Assembly: GCF_001278115.1 (NCBI RefSeq)
Contig: NZ_LIYD01000005.1
Coordinates: 4,436,258 to 4,500,257, forward strand
DNA from: Flavobacterium akiainvivens
Lineage (GTDB): Bacteria > Bacteroidota > Bacteroidia > Flavobacteriales > Flavobacteriaceae
Direction: 5' to 3'
DNA: 64,000 nucleotides
The notes below the pieces were generated by a model. The model did no database searches. It worked only from the letters and a program-made list of their open reading frames with translations, and was not told the origin of the DNA. A program made the position numbers and the translations under genes. Positions 1 to 7,855 of this stretch are shown here, piece after piece (position 1 is the stretch's first letter; each line of letters begins with the position of its first letter).

Positions 1-57
1 TTTTTTGTCAATAACTCTAAGGGGTCAATTTGCTCTGGCGAGAGGGGGTCAATTTAA
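1..57. mobile_element. Terminal repeats of an IS21-like insertion sequence (element lies outside window)
   Basis: The 11-mer GGGGTCAATTT occurs twice in direct orientation, at 21-31 and 45-55, 24 bases apart, immediately before the point where SDR coding homology begins. Repeated GGGGTCA(A/G)TTT motifs near the termini are a feature I associate with IS21-family (istA/istB) elements of Bacteroidota. No transposase is visible, so it would lie to the left of the window. The family assignment is an inference from these repeats only. Confidence 0.4.
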
Positions 58-693
58 TTGGTATATCCAGATTACTTTGGTAGGATTGATGTGCTGGTAA
101 ATAACGCAGGGATTGGGTACTTTGGTGCCATTGAGGAGAGCGATGAACAAGAAGTTCGTAAGATGTTTGAAATTAACTTTTTTGGGCTTGACAGGCTTAC
201 AAGAGAAGTATTACCGATACTACGCAAGCAAAAGAGCGGGTTTATTGTCAATTTCAGTTCCATAGGAGGCTTGATGTCATTCCCGAGCGTTGGATACTAC
301 AACGCTACAAAGTTTGCTGTGGAAGGTTACTCTGAAGCACTCTCAAAAGAACTTGCTGATTTGGGTGTCAAAGTATTATTAGTAGAACCGGGACCTTTCC
401 GTACTGATTGGGCAGGTCGTTCCGCTAATGAAAGTAATGAGCTGATTGCGGGATACGAGAATACCTCAGGTGCTACCAAGGGAAGCTTAAGGGGAATAAG
501 CGGCAATGAACCTGGCGACCCGGTAAGAGCTGCTAAAGCAATTATAGCCGTTGTGGAAGATAAAAACCCGCCGTTAAGGTTACTTTTAGGAGCCGTTGCC
601 TTTAACAACGCTTATGTGAAATTAAAGGAACTACAAACCGATTTCGATACATGGAAAGAGGTATCACTGGGAGCTGATTATCCTGAAAACTAA
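58..693 (+). pseudogene. SDR oxidoreductase, 5' end missing (truncated by IS end)
   Basis: The remaining 211 codons encode the C-terminal three quarters of a classical short-chain dehydrogenase. The NNAG motif is near residue 15 and the catalytic YYNATK near residue 81, with the usual EPG turn after it. The N-terminal TGxxxGxG cofactor loop, normally about 75 residues before NNAG, is absent. An in-frame TAA sits directly before the first TTG codon, so the frame cannot extend left. The C-terminal stretch DKNPPLRLLLG closely resembles ENPPLRLSLG of the intact SDR at 12476-13318, so the two were probably paralogues of one subfamily. Without the Rossmann nucleotide loop the product should be inactive. 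Confidence 0.8.
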
Positions 694-699
694 AAATGC

Positions 700-732
700 A
701 AAAGCCGCTAATCCCTGATAAGCGGCTTTTTT
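700..732 (+). terminator. Rho-independent terminator after truncated SDR
   Basis: A perfect 10-bp stem (AAAAGCCGCT at 700-709, AGCGGCTTTT at 721-730) with an 11-nt loop is followed by a short T run. It lies seven bases after the stop codon. Confidence 0.8.
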
Positions 733-817
733 AATACCACGATTGTAACATGGGATTGAGAGTTATTGAGAGTTCACTCATCGGACATCAAATCACAAAA
801 ACATCTTAAAATAGGGT

Positions 818-893
818 CTTGGACTGAAAACAAAAATTACTTGGACCTTTTAGATAATTAATGCCCTGTTTACCTCGGTAACTTTGAATAAAT
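818..893 (+). promoter_or_regulatory. Promoter with tandem activator-like repeats for the oxidoreductase operon
   Basis: The minus-7 box TAACTTTG (879-886) fits the Bacteroidota TAnnTTTG consensus and lies 22 bases before the ATG at 908. A perfect dyad TTACC-tc-GGTAA (870-881) overlaps it. Further upstream CTTGGAC is repeated at 818-824 and 840-846, exactly 22 bp (two helical turns) apart, which is the layout typical of AraC-type binding sites. The regulator is not identifiable from sequence alone. Confidence 0.5.
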
Positions 894-907
894 AAAAAAA
901 ATTAATC

Positions 908-2107
908 ATGTGCGACAAACATTCTAACAATCCTGGTGATGCTTCCATGAGAAAATTTATCCAGCAGACAGCACTTGCTGGAGCCGGTCTTATAATGGCC
1001 AATCCTCTAAGCCTTTTTGCGGGTGAAAATGCGGCAAATGGCGCATTTGTCGGGAACATAAAATCTAGGGGGTATGCGGCCAAAGACGCATCCGGTATAT
1101 TAAGCCTTTGGGAATTTGAACGCAGACCGGTGGGCGACAACGATATCCTTATCGAGATAAAATTTGCCAGTATCTGTCACTCCGATATTCATCAGTTAAA
1201 AGGAGATTGGGGAAAACAGCAATACCCACAGGTACCAGGGCATGAAATAGCCGGTATTGTCGCAGCAGTAGGTAGGAATGTTACCAAATTTAAGATTGGT
1301 GACCGCGCTGGTATCGGGTGTATGGTAAGCAGCTGTATGAAGTGTGAGAGCTGCAAACACGGTGAAGAGCAAAACTGCGAAAACAATGCCACAGTTTACA
1401 CCTATGGAAATCCTGAAAGCGGTTCACCAACCGGAATCACCCAAGGAGGTTATGCCAATAATATTGTGGTAAACGAGCACTTTGCTATTCGTATCCCGGA
1501 AAATATAAGCCTTGAAGAGGCGGCTCCCCTTATGTGCGCCGGTGTAACAACGTACTCGCCATTAATGAGGGCTAACTTCAACAGGGGGGATAAGGTTGGC
1601 ATTGCCGGTATTGGCGGCCTCGGGCATATGGCAGTGAAACTTGCTGTGTCAAAAGGTGCAGATGTATATGCCTTTACAACATCACCTGATAAGGTAAATG
1701 ACATAAAAGGTTTTGGTGCCAAGGAAGTCATTGTAGTGGATGATATTGCAAAACTTAAACCCTACAGACACAAACTGGACTACATGGTTTCAACAATTCC
1801 GGCACAGTATGATATAGAATCTTATGCAACTGTAGTGAAGCGAGGCGGGTTTTATACACAATTGGGAATGCCGGTCGGACAGCAGCTTTCACTGAACGTT
1901 TTCGCCTTCGCAAGAACGGGTGTAAATTATAATAATTCCCTTATCGGAGGCATACCCGAAACACAAGAAGTAGTCAACTATTGCGCAGACAAGAAAATAG
2001 CACCAAAAATAGAAGTGATAAAAGCCTCGCAAATAAATGATTCATGGGCGAAAGTAGCCAATAAACAGGCCCGCTATCGATATGTAATAGACACGGCAAC
2101 AATATAA
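908..2107 (+). CDS. Zinc-dependent NAD(P) alcohol dehydrogenase (CAD/YahK type) with N-terminal export-like segment
   Basis: This medium-chain dehydrogenase would interconvert aldehydes and alcohols using NAD(P)H. Catalytic zinc ligands are visible as C90 (ICHSD), H112-E113 (GHE) and C210. The structural zinc cysteines are C143, C146, C149 and C157. The Rossmann motif GIGGLGH is at residues 234-240. Residues 14-38 (RKFIQQTALAGAGLIM and following) resemble a Tat-like or hydrophobic leader, but the twin arginine is RK, so export is uncertain. Such leaders occur on Bacteroidota YahK homologues. It is the first gene of a same-strand cluster with two SDRs, an epimerase and an ABM protein, which suggests a carbonyl detoxification or catabolic operon. 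Confidence 0.85.
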   Translation: MCDKHSNNPGDASMRKFIQQTALAGAGLIMANPLSLFAGENAANGAFVGNIKSRGYAAKDASGILSLWEFERRPVGDNDILIEIKFASICHSDIHQLKGDWGKQQYPQVPGHEIAGIVAAVGRNVTKFKIGDRAGIGCMVSSCMKCESCKHGEEQNCENNATVYTYGNPESGSPTGITQGGYANNIVVNEHFAIRIPENISLEEAAPLMCAGVTTYSPLMRANFNRGDKVGIAGIGGLGHMAVKLAVSKGADVYAFTTSPDKVNDIKGFGAKEVIVVDDIAKLKPYRHKLDYMVSTIPAQYDIESYATVVKRGGFYTQLGMPVGQQLSLNVFAFARTGVNYNNSLIGGIPETQEVVNYCADKKIAPKIEVIKASQINDSWAKVANKQARYRYVIDTATI

Positions 2108-2118
2108 AACAAAAAAAC

Positions 2119-2919
2119 ATGAGTAATAAAAAACTTGCCCTTATTACAGGGGCATCAAACGGAATAGGCTTTGAGCTCGCAAAGCTATTTGCAAAAGACG
2201 ACTATGACCTCTTACTCGTTTCAAGAGGACAGGAAAAGCTGGAAGCGGCAAAAAAAGAACTTGCAATTTTTAATGTATCTATCACCACTTTTGCCGCAGA
2301 CCTCTCTAAGTACGATGATATTATACGTCTGAAAGCCTGGGTTGAACAACAGGGATATATAATTAACGCTTTAGTACTTAATGCAGGTCAGGGTTATGGT
2401 GGTGACTTTTTACAGAAAACGGAACTCGCCAGGGAGCTGGAACTCATTAGGCTCAATGTGGACTCTTATGTACACCTTTCTAAACTTTTTATCAAAGACC
2501 TGGTGCGGAGAAATGAAGGATCTGTGCTAATGACATCTTCTGTATCTGGTACTGCGCCCATTCCTTATGAGGCTGTTTATGGCGCAAGTAAAGCCTTTGT
2601 AAATTCTTTTTTCTATGCGCTACGCAATGAAATAAAGACTACCAATATAAAAATGACCTTGCTAATGCCGGGTGCTACCGAAACAAACTTCTTTAAAAAT
2701 GCAGACATGGCAGAGACAAAGGTTGGTTCCATGAAAAAAGATGATCCCGCAGAGGTCGCCTATCGCGGTTATTATGCACTCATGAGCGGACATGAATACG
2801 CATATGGTAGTGACGAGGTGGAATACGAAGGCGATGTGCTTAACAGGATACAAAGTGAATCGCAAAAAGCACAACGCCACAGGTTAATTTCACATCCTGA
2901 CTCTACGTTAAATAAATAA
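2119..2919 (+). CDS. SDR family NAD(P)-dependent oxidoreductase
   Basis: This 266-residue classical short-chain dehydrogenase has the cofactor loop TGASNGIG near residue 10, the LNAG motif near residue 89 and the catalytic YGASK near residue 154. Length and motif order are normal for the family (DltE/YqjQ-like). It starts 11 bases after the alcohol dehydrogenase stop and is probably co-transcribed with it. The substrate cannot be deduced. The residue after the first glycine pair and the basic residue in VSR suggest NADPH preference, which is inference. Confidence 0.85.
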   Translation: MSNKKLALITGASNGIGFELAKLFAKDDYDLLLVSRGQEKLEAAKKELAIFNVSITTFAADLSKYDDIIRLKAWVEQQGYIINALVLNAGQGYGGDFLQKTELARELELIRLNVDSYVHLSKLFIKDLVRRNEGSVLMTSSVSGTAPIPYEAVYGASKAFVNSFFYALRNEIKTTNIKMTLLMPGATETNFFKNADMAETKVGSMKKDDPAEVAYRGYYALMSGHEYAYGSDEVEYEGDVLNRIQSESQKAQRHRLISHPDSTLNK

Positions 2920-2938
2920 ACATCAAAAACCTATAAAT

Positions 2939-3682
2939 ATGAAACCATTAGAAAACAAGGTAACGGTAATCACTGGTGCCTCATCAGGAATTGGTGCTGA
3001 AAGCGCAAAACAAGTGGCCGCTCAAGGTGGCACCGTGGTCTTAGTGGCACGTTCCGAAGAAAAAGTAAAAGCAATAGTAGACGATATAACCAATGCAGGC
3101 GGGAAAGCGTACTATAAGATTGCTGATGTTAGCGACGCCAAACAAATGTTTGAACTCGCCACTTATTGTAAAGCCGAATTTGGCAAAGTCGATAACTTGG
3201 TCAATAACGCAGGGTTAATGCTTTTTTCATATTGGAAAGATGCGGCACTTGACGATTGGAATAAGATGATAGATACTAATATCAAAGGCTACCTGCATAC
3301 AATTGCAGCATTTCTACCCGATATGATTGCTTCGAAAAGCGGGCATATACTCAATATGAGTTCGGTAGCTGGGATCCATACTGGCGAGGCTGCGGGAGTT
3401 TACAGTGCTACAAAATTCTTTATAAGGGGCATTACGGAAAGTCTTAGGAAAGAAGTCGGCGTAAAAGACAACATTTCAGTTTCAATGGTAAGTCCGGGAG
3501 TAATCGATACAGGATGGGCTGACAAAGTAAACAACGAAAGCGGAGCCGCTTTAGCTAAAGAACTCAACAAAGGTGCTATCAAACCTATAACAATAGCTAA
3601 TGCCGTGGTTTACGTCCTAAGCCAGCCTGACGGGGTTGCGGTAAACGACATTATCGTATCCCCGACTCAGCAGGATTGGTAA
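2939..3682 (+). CDS. SDR family NAD(P)-dependent oxidoreductase
   Basis: This 247-residue classical SDR has TGASSGIG near residue 13, VNNAG near residue 88 and the catalytic YSATK near residue 155, with SPG after it. It has the size and layout of the YdfG/clavulanate-dehydrogenase-like group that reduces small carbonyl compounds. It lies 19 bases after the preceding SDR in the same direction, so the two may act on successive or related substrates in one operon. The exact substrate is unknown. Confidence 0.85.
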   Translation: MKPLENKVTVITGASSGIGAESAKQVAAQGGTVVLVARSEEKVKAIVDDITNAGGKAYYKIADVSDAKQMFELATYCKAEFGKVDNLVNNAGLMLFSYWKDAALDDWNKMIDTNIKGYLHTIAAFLPDMIASKSGHILNMSSVAGIHTGEAAGVYSATKFFIRGITESLRKEVGVKDNISVSMVSPGVIDTGWADKVNNESGAALAKELNKGAIKPITIANAVVYVLSQPDGVAVNDIIVSPTQQDW

Positions 3683-3741
3683 AAATTATTTAACTAAAAT
3701 ATGATAAAGTAAAACTAAAATAATCAAAAACAAGAAATGCT

Positions 3742-4632
3742 ATGAAAAAGAATATTGGAAAAAGAGTAGCCGTAACTGGCGGGCACGGAAAAGTGGGGCG
3801 TGTTGCAGTGCCTTACCTGAAATCACTGGGTTACGAGGTATTTGTCATCGATAAAGATTATGCCGATACTTTGGAAGAACCATTTATCAAAGCTGATATT
3901 ACCGACTTTGGCCAAGCGCTGGATGCCCTCTCTTCTAAAGATATGGACGCATACGGACACCCTGAACCCAAAGCTTTTGATGTGATTGTGCACCTTGCAA
4001 GTATGGCGCATCCGCGCATGACCACTGATAGCGAAGAGTTCAGGGTTAACATGCTTGCTACCTACAATGTGTTTGAATCAGCCCGTAGACTGGGCATTAA
4101 AAATATAGTATGGAGTGCCAGTGAGGTCGCCTTGGGCGTACCCTTCGATAAAACGGACCCGCCCTACTTTCCTGTGGATGAAAGCTACCGCCTTAGGGGA
4201 TATAATGCCTACTCCCTTACCAAGGTACTTGGTGAGGAAATGGCAAAGCAATTCTGCTTAAATGATCCACAATTGCGCATTACTTGCCTAAGGCTTTCAA
4301 ACGTCATCAATACCGAAGAATACCCCAAATTCGAAACATGGCAAGATGATCCTACCGTTCGCCTTTGGAATGTTTGGACCTACATTGATAACCGCGATGC
4401 GGCACAAGCTATTGAATGTGCTATACGGTACGATAAAAGGGGAAAAGATGAATTCTTCATAGGAAATAACGAAACGGTTATGCGTAGGCCTACAGAAGAC
4501 TTGGTTAACCAATACTTCCCAGATGTTGAGAAAAAAAGAAGCTTTGAAGGGAATGAAGCTGTTATATCCAATAAAAAAGCAAAGGATGTACTCGGGTACC
4601 AGCCACAATATCCATGGGAAGAACAAGTATAA
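3742..4632 (+). CDS. NAD-dependent epimerase/dehydratase (extended SDR)
   Basis: This 296-residue extended SDR has the N-terminal loop TGGHGKVG (residues 11-18), an acidic residue ending strand 2 (VIDKD) that favours NAD(H), and the catalytic YNAYSLTK around residue 155. The C-terminal half has the substrate-domain pattern of NAD-epimerase proteins (YIDNRDAAQA). Members of this family act on nucleotide sugars or on uronate-type sugars, but nothing here fixes the substrate. It is the fourth gene of the 908-4965 cluster, 59 bases after the SDR. Confidence 0.8.
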   Translation: MKKNIGKRVAVTGGHGKVGRVAVPYLKSLGYEVFVIDKDYADTLEEPFIKADITDFGQALDALSSKDMDAYGHPEPKAFDVIVHLASMAHPRMTTDSEEFRVNMLATYNVFESARRLGIKNIVWSASEVALGVPFDKTDPPYFPVDESYRLRGYNAYSLTKVLGEEMAKQFCLNDPQLRITCLRLSNVINTEEYPKFETWQDDPTVRLWNVWTYIDNRDAAQAIECAIRYDKRGKDEFFIGNNETVMRRPTEDLVNQYFPDVEKKRSFEGNEAVISNKKAKDVLGYQPQYPWEEQV

Positions 4633-4671
4633 AAAAAAAGTAGTTAATAGTAATATATTAAAATCAATATT

Positions 4672-4965
4672 ATGAGCAAAATAGTTGCAACAACAAAATT
4701 TAGCTTTACTCCTGAAAATATGCAGGCAGGTAAGGAACTCTTGCTGTCATTTGTTGGTCCTTCTTCGACTCAGGAAGGCTGCGAATTTTATAATGTCTAT
4801 CAAGACAATGAGAAACATAACGAATTTCTCATCGTAGACGGTTGGGACTCGCCTGAACATCTCCAGCAGCATATTGACAGCGACGAAATCGTCGCGATAG
4901 TCGCCCAAATTGATCCCTTACTTACCCAGCCAAAACAACTTTCTACGTTTACACAGATAAGCTAA
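4672..4965 (+). CDS. Putative quinol monooxygenase, ABM domain protein
   Basis: This 97-residue protein has the single-domain antibiotic-biosynthesis-monooxygenase (ABM/YgiN-like) layout: an N-terminal strand, a helix (ENMQAGKELLLSFV), then EGCEFYNVYQD and FLIVDGWDSPEHLQQHIDS. Family members are dimeric alpha-beta barrels acting on quinols or aromatic polyketides, or as heme-degrading enzymes. The Asn/Trp/His residues typical of IsdG are not evident, so a quinol monooxygenase role is more likely. It closes the oxidoreductase operon. Confidence 0.75.
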   Translation: MSKIVATTKFSFTPENMQAGKELLLSFVGPSSTQEGCEFYNVYQDNEKHNEFLIVDGWDSPEHLQQHIDSDEIVAIVAQIDPLLTQPKQLSTFTQIS

Positions 4966-5270
4966 TCAGCCGATAATCCTAATTAGTGAGAATTCCATGG
5001 CTACCCCAAAGCAGCGCTTAATACCGCTGTCTTTAATTCACAGTCATAGCTGTCCAAGAATATTGTGTTTTTCTTCACGAGGATAGCAGTTCCCAAATGG
5101 GTCATCTGTCGCCTTTTACTTTGCCAGCCAGTTTATGTTTTTGGAATACTCAAAAATGCAATCAAACCAACAACGCGACGGATACTTGTATCGGTATTCA
5201 GAATTTTCAGTTGATTAAGCGCTTTTTTAAGCAGTATGATGCTCCTTAATTAAAAAATCATTATTATTAC
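4966..5270. other. Gene-free spacer, possibly decayed sequence
   Basis: About 300 bases without a credible gene. Short open stretches exist on both strands, but none has a recognisable domain or a promoter in front. The composition resembles neighbouring coding DNA, so a decayed gene is possible. I found no repeat or RNA signature before the hairpin cluster at 5271. Confidence 0.4.
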
Positions 5271-5394
5271 AGTAAGGGGCATACGGAAGATTAATCTTCC
5301 GTATGCCCCTTACTTAGGTTCTAGCCATCGGGCATCCCCTAAAGGGATGCCCGATGGCATAGTATCGCAACCCTCAAGCGCCGCCTCGCTTGAG
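5271..5394. repeat. Three tandem perfect hairpins, the first a 44-bp palindrome
   Basis: Hairpin 1 is a perfect 44-bp palindrome (5271-5314) with no unpaired base. Hairpin 2 has a perfect 15-bp stem (5324-5338 with 5344-5358) and the loop CTAAA. Hairpin 3 has a perfect 8-bp stem (5373-5380 with 5387-5394). None is followed by a clear T tract. They sit between the oxidoreductase operon and the toxin-antitoxin promoter, at the edge of an accessory region. Possible roles are insulation of transcription, recombination substrate or remnants of mobile-element ends. Confidence 0.7.
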
Positions 5395-5458
5395 CCTAAA
5401 GGTACAGTTTTTTAACTAAAAAAGCAAGTAGTGATAAAGAAGAAGAAAATTATATTTT

Positions 5459-5490
5459 TTGTCGCAAATATTTACTAAATTTGCGACAAT
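5459..5490 (+). promoter_or_regulatory. abiE promoter overlapped by an inverted-repeat operator
   Basis: TTGTCGCAAAT (5459-5469) and ATTTGCGACAA (5479-5489) form a perfect 11-bp inverted repeat with a 9-base spacer. The minus-7 box TAAATTTG (5476-5483) is embedded in the right arm and start codon 5506 lies 22 bases further on. AbiEi antitoxins are known to repress their own operon by binding inverted repeats, so this is the likely autoregulatory operator. Confidence 0.7.
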
Positions 5491-5505
5491 AATAATGTTA
5501 ACAAC

Positions 5506-6117
5506 ATGACTGAAAGCATTGAAAATAAGATCTTAGCAAAGATAAAAAAAAACCGAAGAGGCAGGATTTTTTTTGTCGATGACTTCATTGCCGTCGCCGT
5601 GGCCAAGACCGTTAACAAGACACTGGAACGACTCGCAACCAAAGGAGAACTTACCCGAATCGCAAGGGGTATCTATACCCGACCGGAAATGAGCAAGCTA
5701 CTGGGCCAGCCATTGACCCCTTCAACAGAGGTTATTGCAAAGGCAATTGCCAAAAGAGACAGGGCACGTATCCTACCTACAGGTACTTATGCCCTTAATA
5801 TGCTCGGGCTATCAACCCAGGTTCCCATGAACGTGGTATACCTGACTGATGGTGCTGCCCGGAAGATACAGTTGGGCAAAAGGAGTATCCTCTTTAAAAA
5901 AACCACCCCAAAAAACCTTGCTGTGGAAGGGGAACTCACCGGGCTTGCCATACAGGCATTGCGTGTTCTGGAAAAAGACAAGGTGACCGAGGAACAAGAA
6001 CAAAAAATTATCGAATTCCTCAAAAAAGAAAAACCTGAAGTCCTGGCCCGTGACATCGCATTGGCACCGGAATGGATACGACAGATCATGAGAAAAGCAC
6101 TTCCCTTAAAACCCTAA
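5506..6117 (+). CDS. abiEi: AbiEi-type antitoxin (DUF6088 family), type IV toxin-antitoxin system
   Basis: This 203-residue protein starts with a winged-helix DNA-binding domain (residues about 1-65, including GRIFFVDDF and ELTRIARGIYTRP). A C-terminal domain with the AbiEi pattern STEVIAKAIAKRDRARILPTG follows. AbiEi neutralises the AbiEii nucleotidyltransferase without forming a stable complex and represses the operon. The toxin gene begins a few bases downstream and a perfect operator-like repeat overlaps the promoter, both as expected for this system. Confidence 0.85.
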   Translation: MTESIENKILAKIKKNRRGRIFFVDDFIAVAVAKTVNKTLERLATKGELTRIARGIYTRPEMSKLLGQPLTPSTEVIAKAIAKRDRARILPTGTYALNMLGLSTQVPMNVVYLTDGAARKIQLGKRSILFKKTTPKNLAVEGELTGLAIQALRVLEKDKVTEEQEQKIIEFLKKEKPEVLARDIALAPEWIRQIMRKALPLKP

Positions 6118-6122
6118 CCATT

Positions 6123-7127
6123 ATGCAGCACTGGCTAGAGCTCACCGACAAAGAGAAAATTGAAGTATATACTGAAATTGCTGCCCGCACCGGGATGACA
6201 CCGCAGGCCGTGGAGAAAGACTGGTGGGTTACCACAACCCTTAACCTTTTATTCTCCAGTACTCCCGCTGAACACCTTGTCTTCAAAGGTGGGACTTCAT
6301 TAAGCAAGGCATGGGATTTAATCGAACGCTTTTCGGAAGATATTGATTTGGCCCTGGATCGCAAATATCTGGGGTTTGAAGGGCCTATGACCGGTAGCCA
6401 GGTGAGAAAACTACGCAGGGCCTCCTATAAATATATATCAGAAGAGTTTTTTCCTGAACTGACGAAACTTTTTGAACAGAACGGCATCCCCGTCGAGCTA
6501 AGGCTAAGGGAAAGCAAAGACAGCGACCAGGACCCGCTGATCATAGAAATTTACTATCCCCATGTCTTTGAGTACAACGAGTATATTGAACCCCGGGTGC
6601 TCGTCGAAATAGGCAGCCGTTCCCTACGTGAGCCTTTCAGCCATCGCACGATCTCTAGCCTTGTGGCAAAACATTTCCCAGCACTCCCTTTTGCGGATAC
6701 CTCCTTTGAAATAGCGACGGTAAACCCCGAGAGGACACTTCTGGAGAAAATCTTCCTGCTACATGAAGAATTTCAAAAGCCATCAGAGAATATCCGGGTG
6801 GAACGCCTGAGCAGGCACCTTTATGATGTCGACAGGCTAATTACGGTTTACGGGCCGCATATACTCGAAAATAAGGCGCTATACCAGGAAATCGTAACCC
6901 ATAGGCGCACCATTACGCCGTTAAGGGGAATCGATTACAGCAGGCATAAGCCCGAATTCATAAATTGTATACCGCCTGAGGCGATCATAGCCGAATGGAG
7001 AAAAGACTATACTGTCATGCAGGAACAAATGATATTTGGGACAAGCCATTCCTTTGAGGACCTGGTAAAGAATATCATCAGTTTCCGGGCACAGCTAAAT
7101 GCCCTTGATTGGAATCTGGAGGAATAA
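6123..7127 (+). CDS. abiEii: AbiEii-type nucleotidyltransferase toxin
   Basis: This protein of the DUF1814/AbiEii nucleotidyltransferase family has the signature GGTSLSK around residue 51 and the acidic pair SEDIDLAL about 15 residues later, which form the NTase metal site. AbiEii toxins transfer nucleotides to target RNAs (tRNA in studied cases) and give phage abortive infection. I chose the ATG at 6123, six bases after the antitoxin stop (334 residues). An upstream in-frame ATG at 6072 would overlap abiEi by 46 bases and add a non-conserved tail. Confidence 0.87.
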   Translation: MQHWLELTDKEKIEVYTEIAARTGMTPQAVEKDWWVTTTLNLLFSSTPAEHLVFKGGTSLSKAWDLIERFSEDIDLALDRKYLGFEGPMTGSQVRKLRRASYKYISEEFFPELTKLFEQNGIPVELRLRESKDSDQDPLIIEIYYPHVFEYNEYIEPRVLVEIGSRSLREPFSHRTISSLVAKHFPALPFADTSFEIATVNPERTLLEKIFLLHEEFQKPSENIRVERLSRHLYDVDRLITVYGPHILENKALYQEIVTHRRTITPLRGIDYSRHKPEFINCIPPEAIIAEWRKDYTVMQEQMIFGTSHSFEDLVKNIISFRAQLNALDWNLEE

Positions 7128-7314
7128 TTTAGATAAATGGCAGTAGGGGCATAAACCTCAATAGGCAGCAAAACAACACAGCCTTATGCAATCCCAGCAA
7201 CATGTAGTTTCTTGCTGGCCGCATTGCCGAAGCCATGGGATGTCTAAATTAATTGCACCTCCCAATTTCGAATTGTGATGCGATAAATATTTTAATGAAA
7301 TCATCCGGCAACGA

Positions 7315-7518
7315 TCAAGGCCTCCCATTAGACGGTTTGCTGCTGCTTTTAAAAGCCCTGATTAACTTCCTTATTTCGTCCATAGCATACTTTGTGCGGT
7401 CTTTCGGGCCATACATTAATAGTAGCATTAGCAGCAGCATCGGTATAAAAAGCACCAAACCTACAGCAATGATTTTGGGCAGGTTTAAATATTCCAACAT
7501 AACTTTTAATTTATTCAT
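7315..7518 (-). CDS. Small single-pass membrane protein, function unknown
   Basis: From the ATG at 7518 this is a 67-residue protein. It has a strongly hydrophobic segment (IIAVGLVLFIPMLLLMLLLM, residues about 15-34) followed by a basic, helical tail with KDRTKYAMDEIRKLIRAF. An upstream in-frame ATG at 7554 would add 12 residues. The plus-strand frame over the same DNA looks less protein-like. I do not recognise a family. It stands alone, opposite to its neighbours, in the accessory island. Confidence 0.45.
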   Translation of the reverse strand: MNKLKVMLEYLNLPKIIAVGLVLFIPMLLLMLLLMYGPKDRTKYAMDEIRKLIRAFKSSSKPSNGRP

Positions 7519-7569
7519 TTCACTATTAGGCAATATCATTTGATTCCAACTCAACCGTTCTATAATTTC

Positions 7570-7855
7570 TAATTTTGCAGCAATTAAGAACAGTTACATT
7601 TATTTCGGTGTAACATGAAAAAGGGCTACAGCCAGCGAAAATATCTAAGGCCTGAAAAATAAAATAGGACAGGTTTTTTAAAAATACAACTGATTGAATT
7701 TCAGGTCGTTATATAGAAATCACTTTTCAATTCAACTTTAGCACAAATGAAATGCTATTAGAAATTTATTTTAAGGCATGAAAAAAACACGATAAAAAAG
7801 CACTGTTAACGACACCGAAAGTCATAGTATCTTTACACACCTAAATATTACATAA
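7570..7855 (+). promoter_or_regulatory. Spacer with two minus-7-like boxes before the DUF2971 gene
   Basis: TAATTTTG (7570-7577) matches the TAnnTTTG box but is followed by no convincing gene, only a 15-codon frame. TATCTTTA (7828-7835), one mismatch from consensus, lies 21 bases before the DUF2971 start and is the better candidate for that gene. Nothing else was recognised in this 300-base spacer. Confidence 0.35.

Noticed and set aside
5271-5394. Integron attC sites
   Set aside because: The hairpins are perfect, lacking the extrahelical bases and the conserved core ends expected of attC sites; no integrase is present.
6072-6122. Upstream ATG for the AbiEii toxin
   Set aside because: It would overlap abiEi by 46 bases and adds residues that do not fit the family start; ATG 6123 follows the antitoxin stop closely.
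7253-7543. Plus-strand frame of 96 codons opposite the small membrane protein
   Set aside because: It is the antisense of the hydrophobic frame on the minus strand, has no promoter and ends without a recognisable domain; the minus-strand reading is more protein-like.
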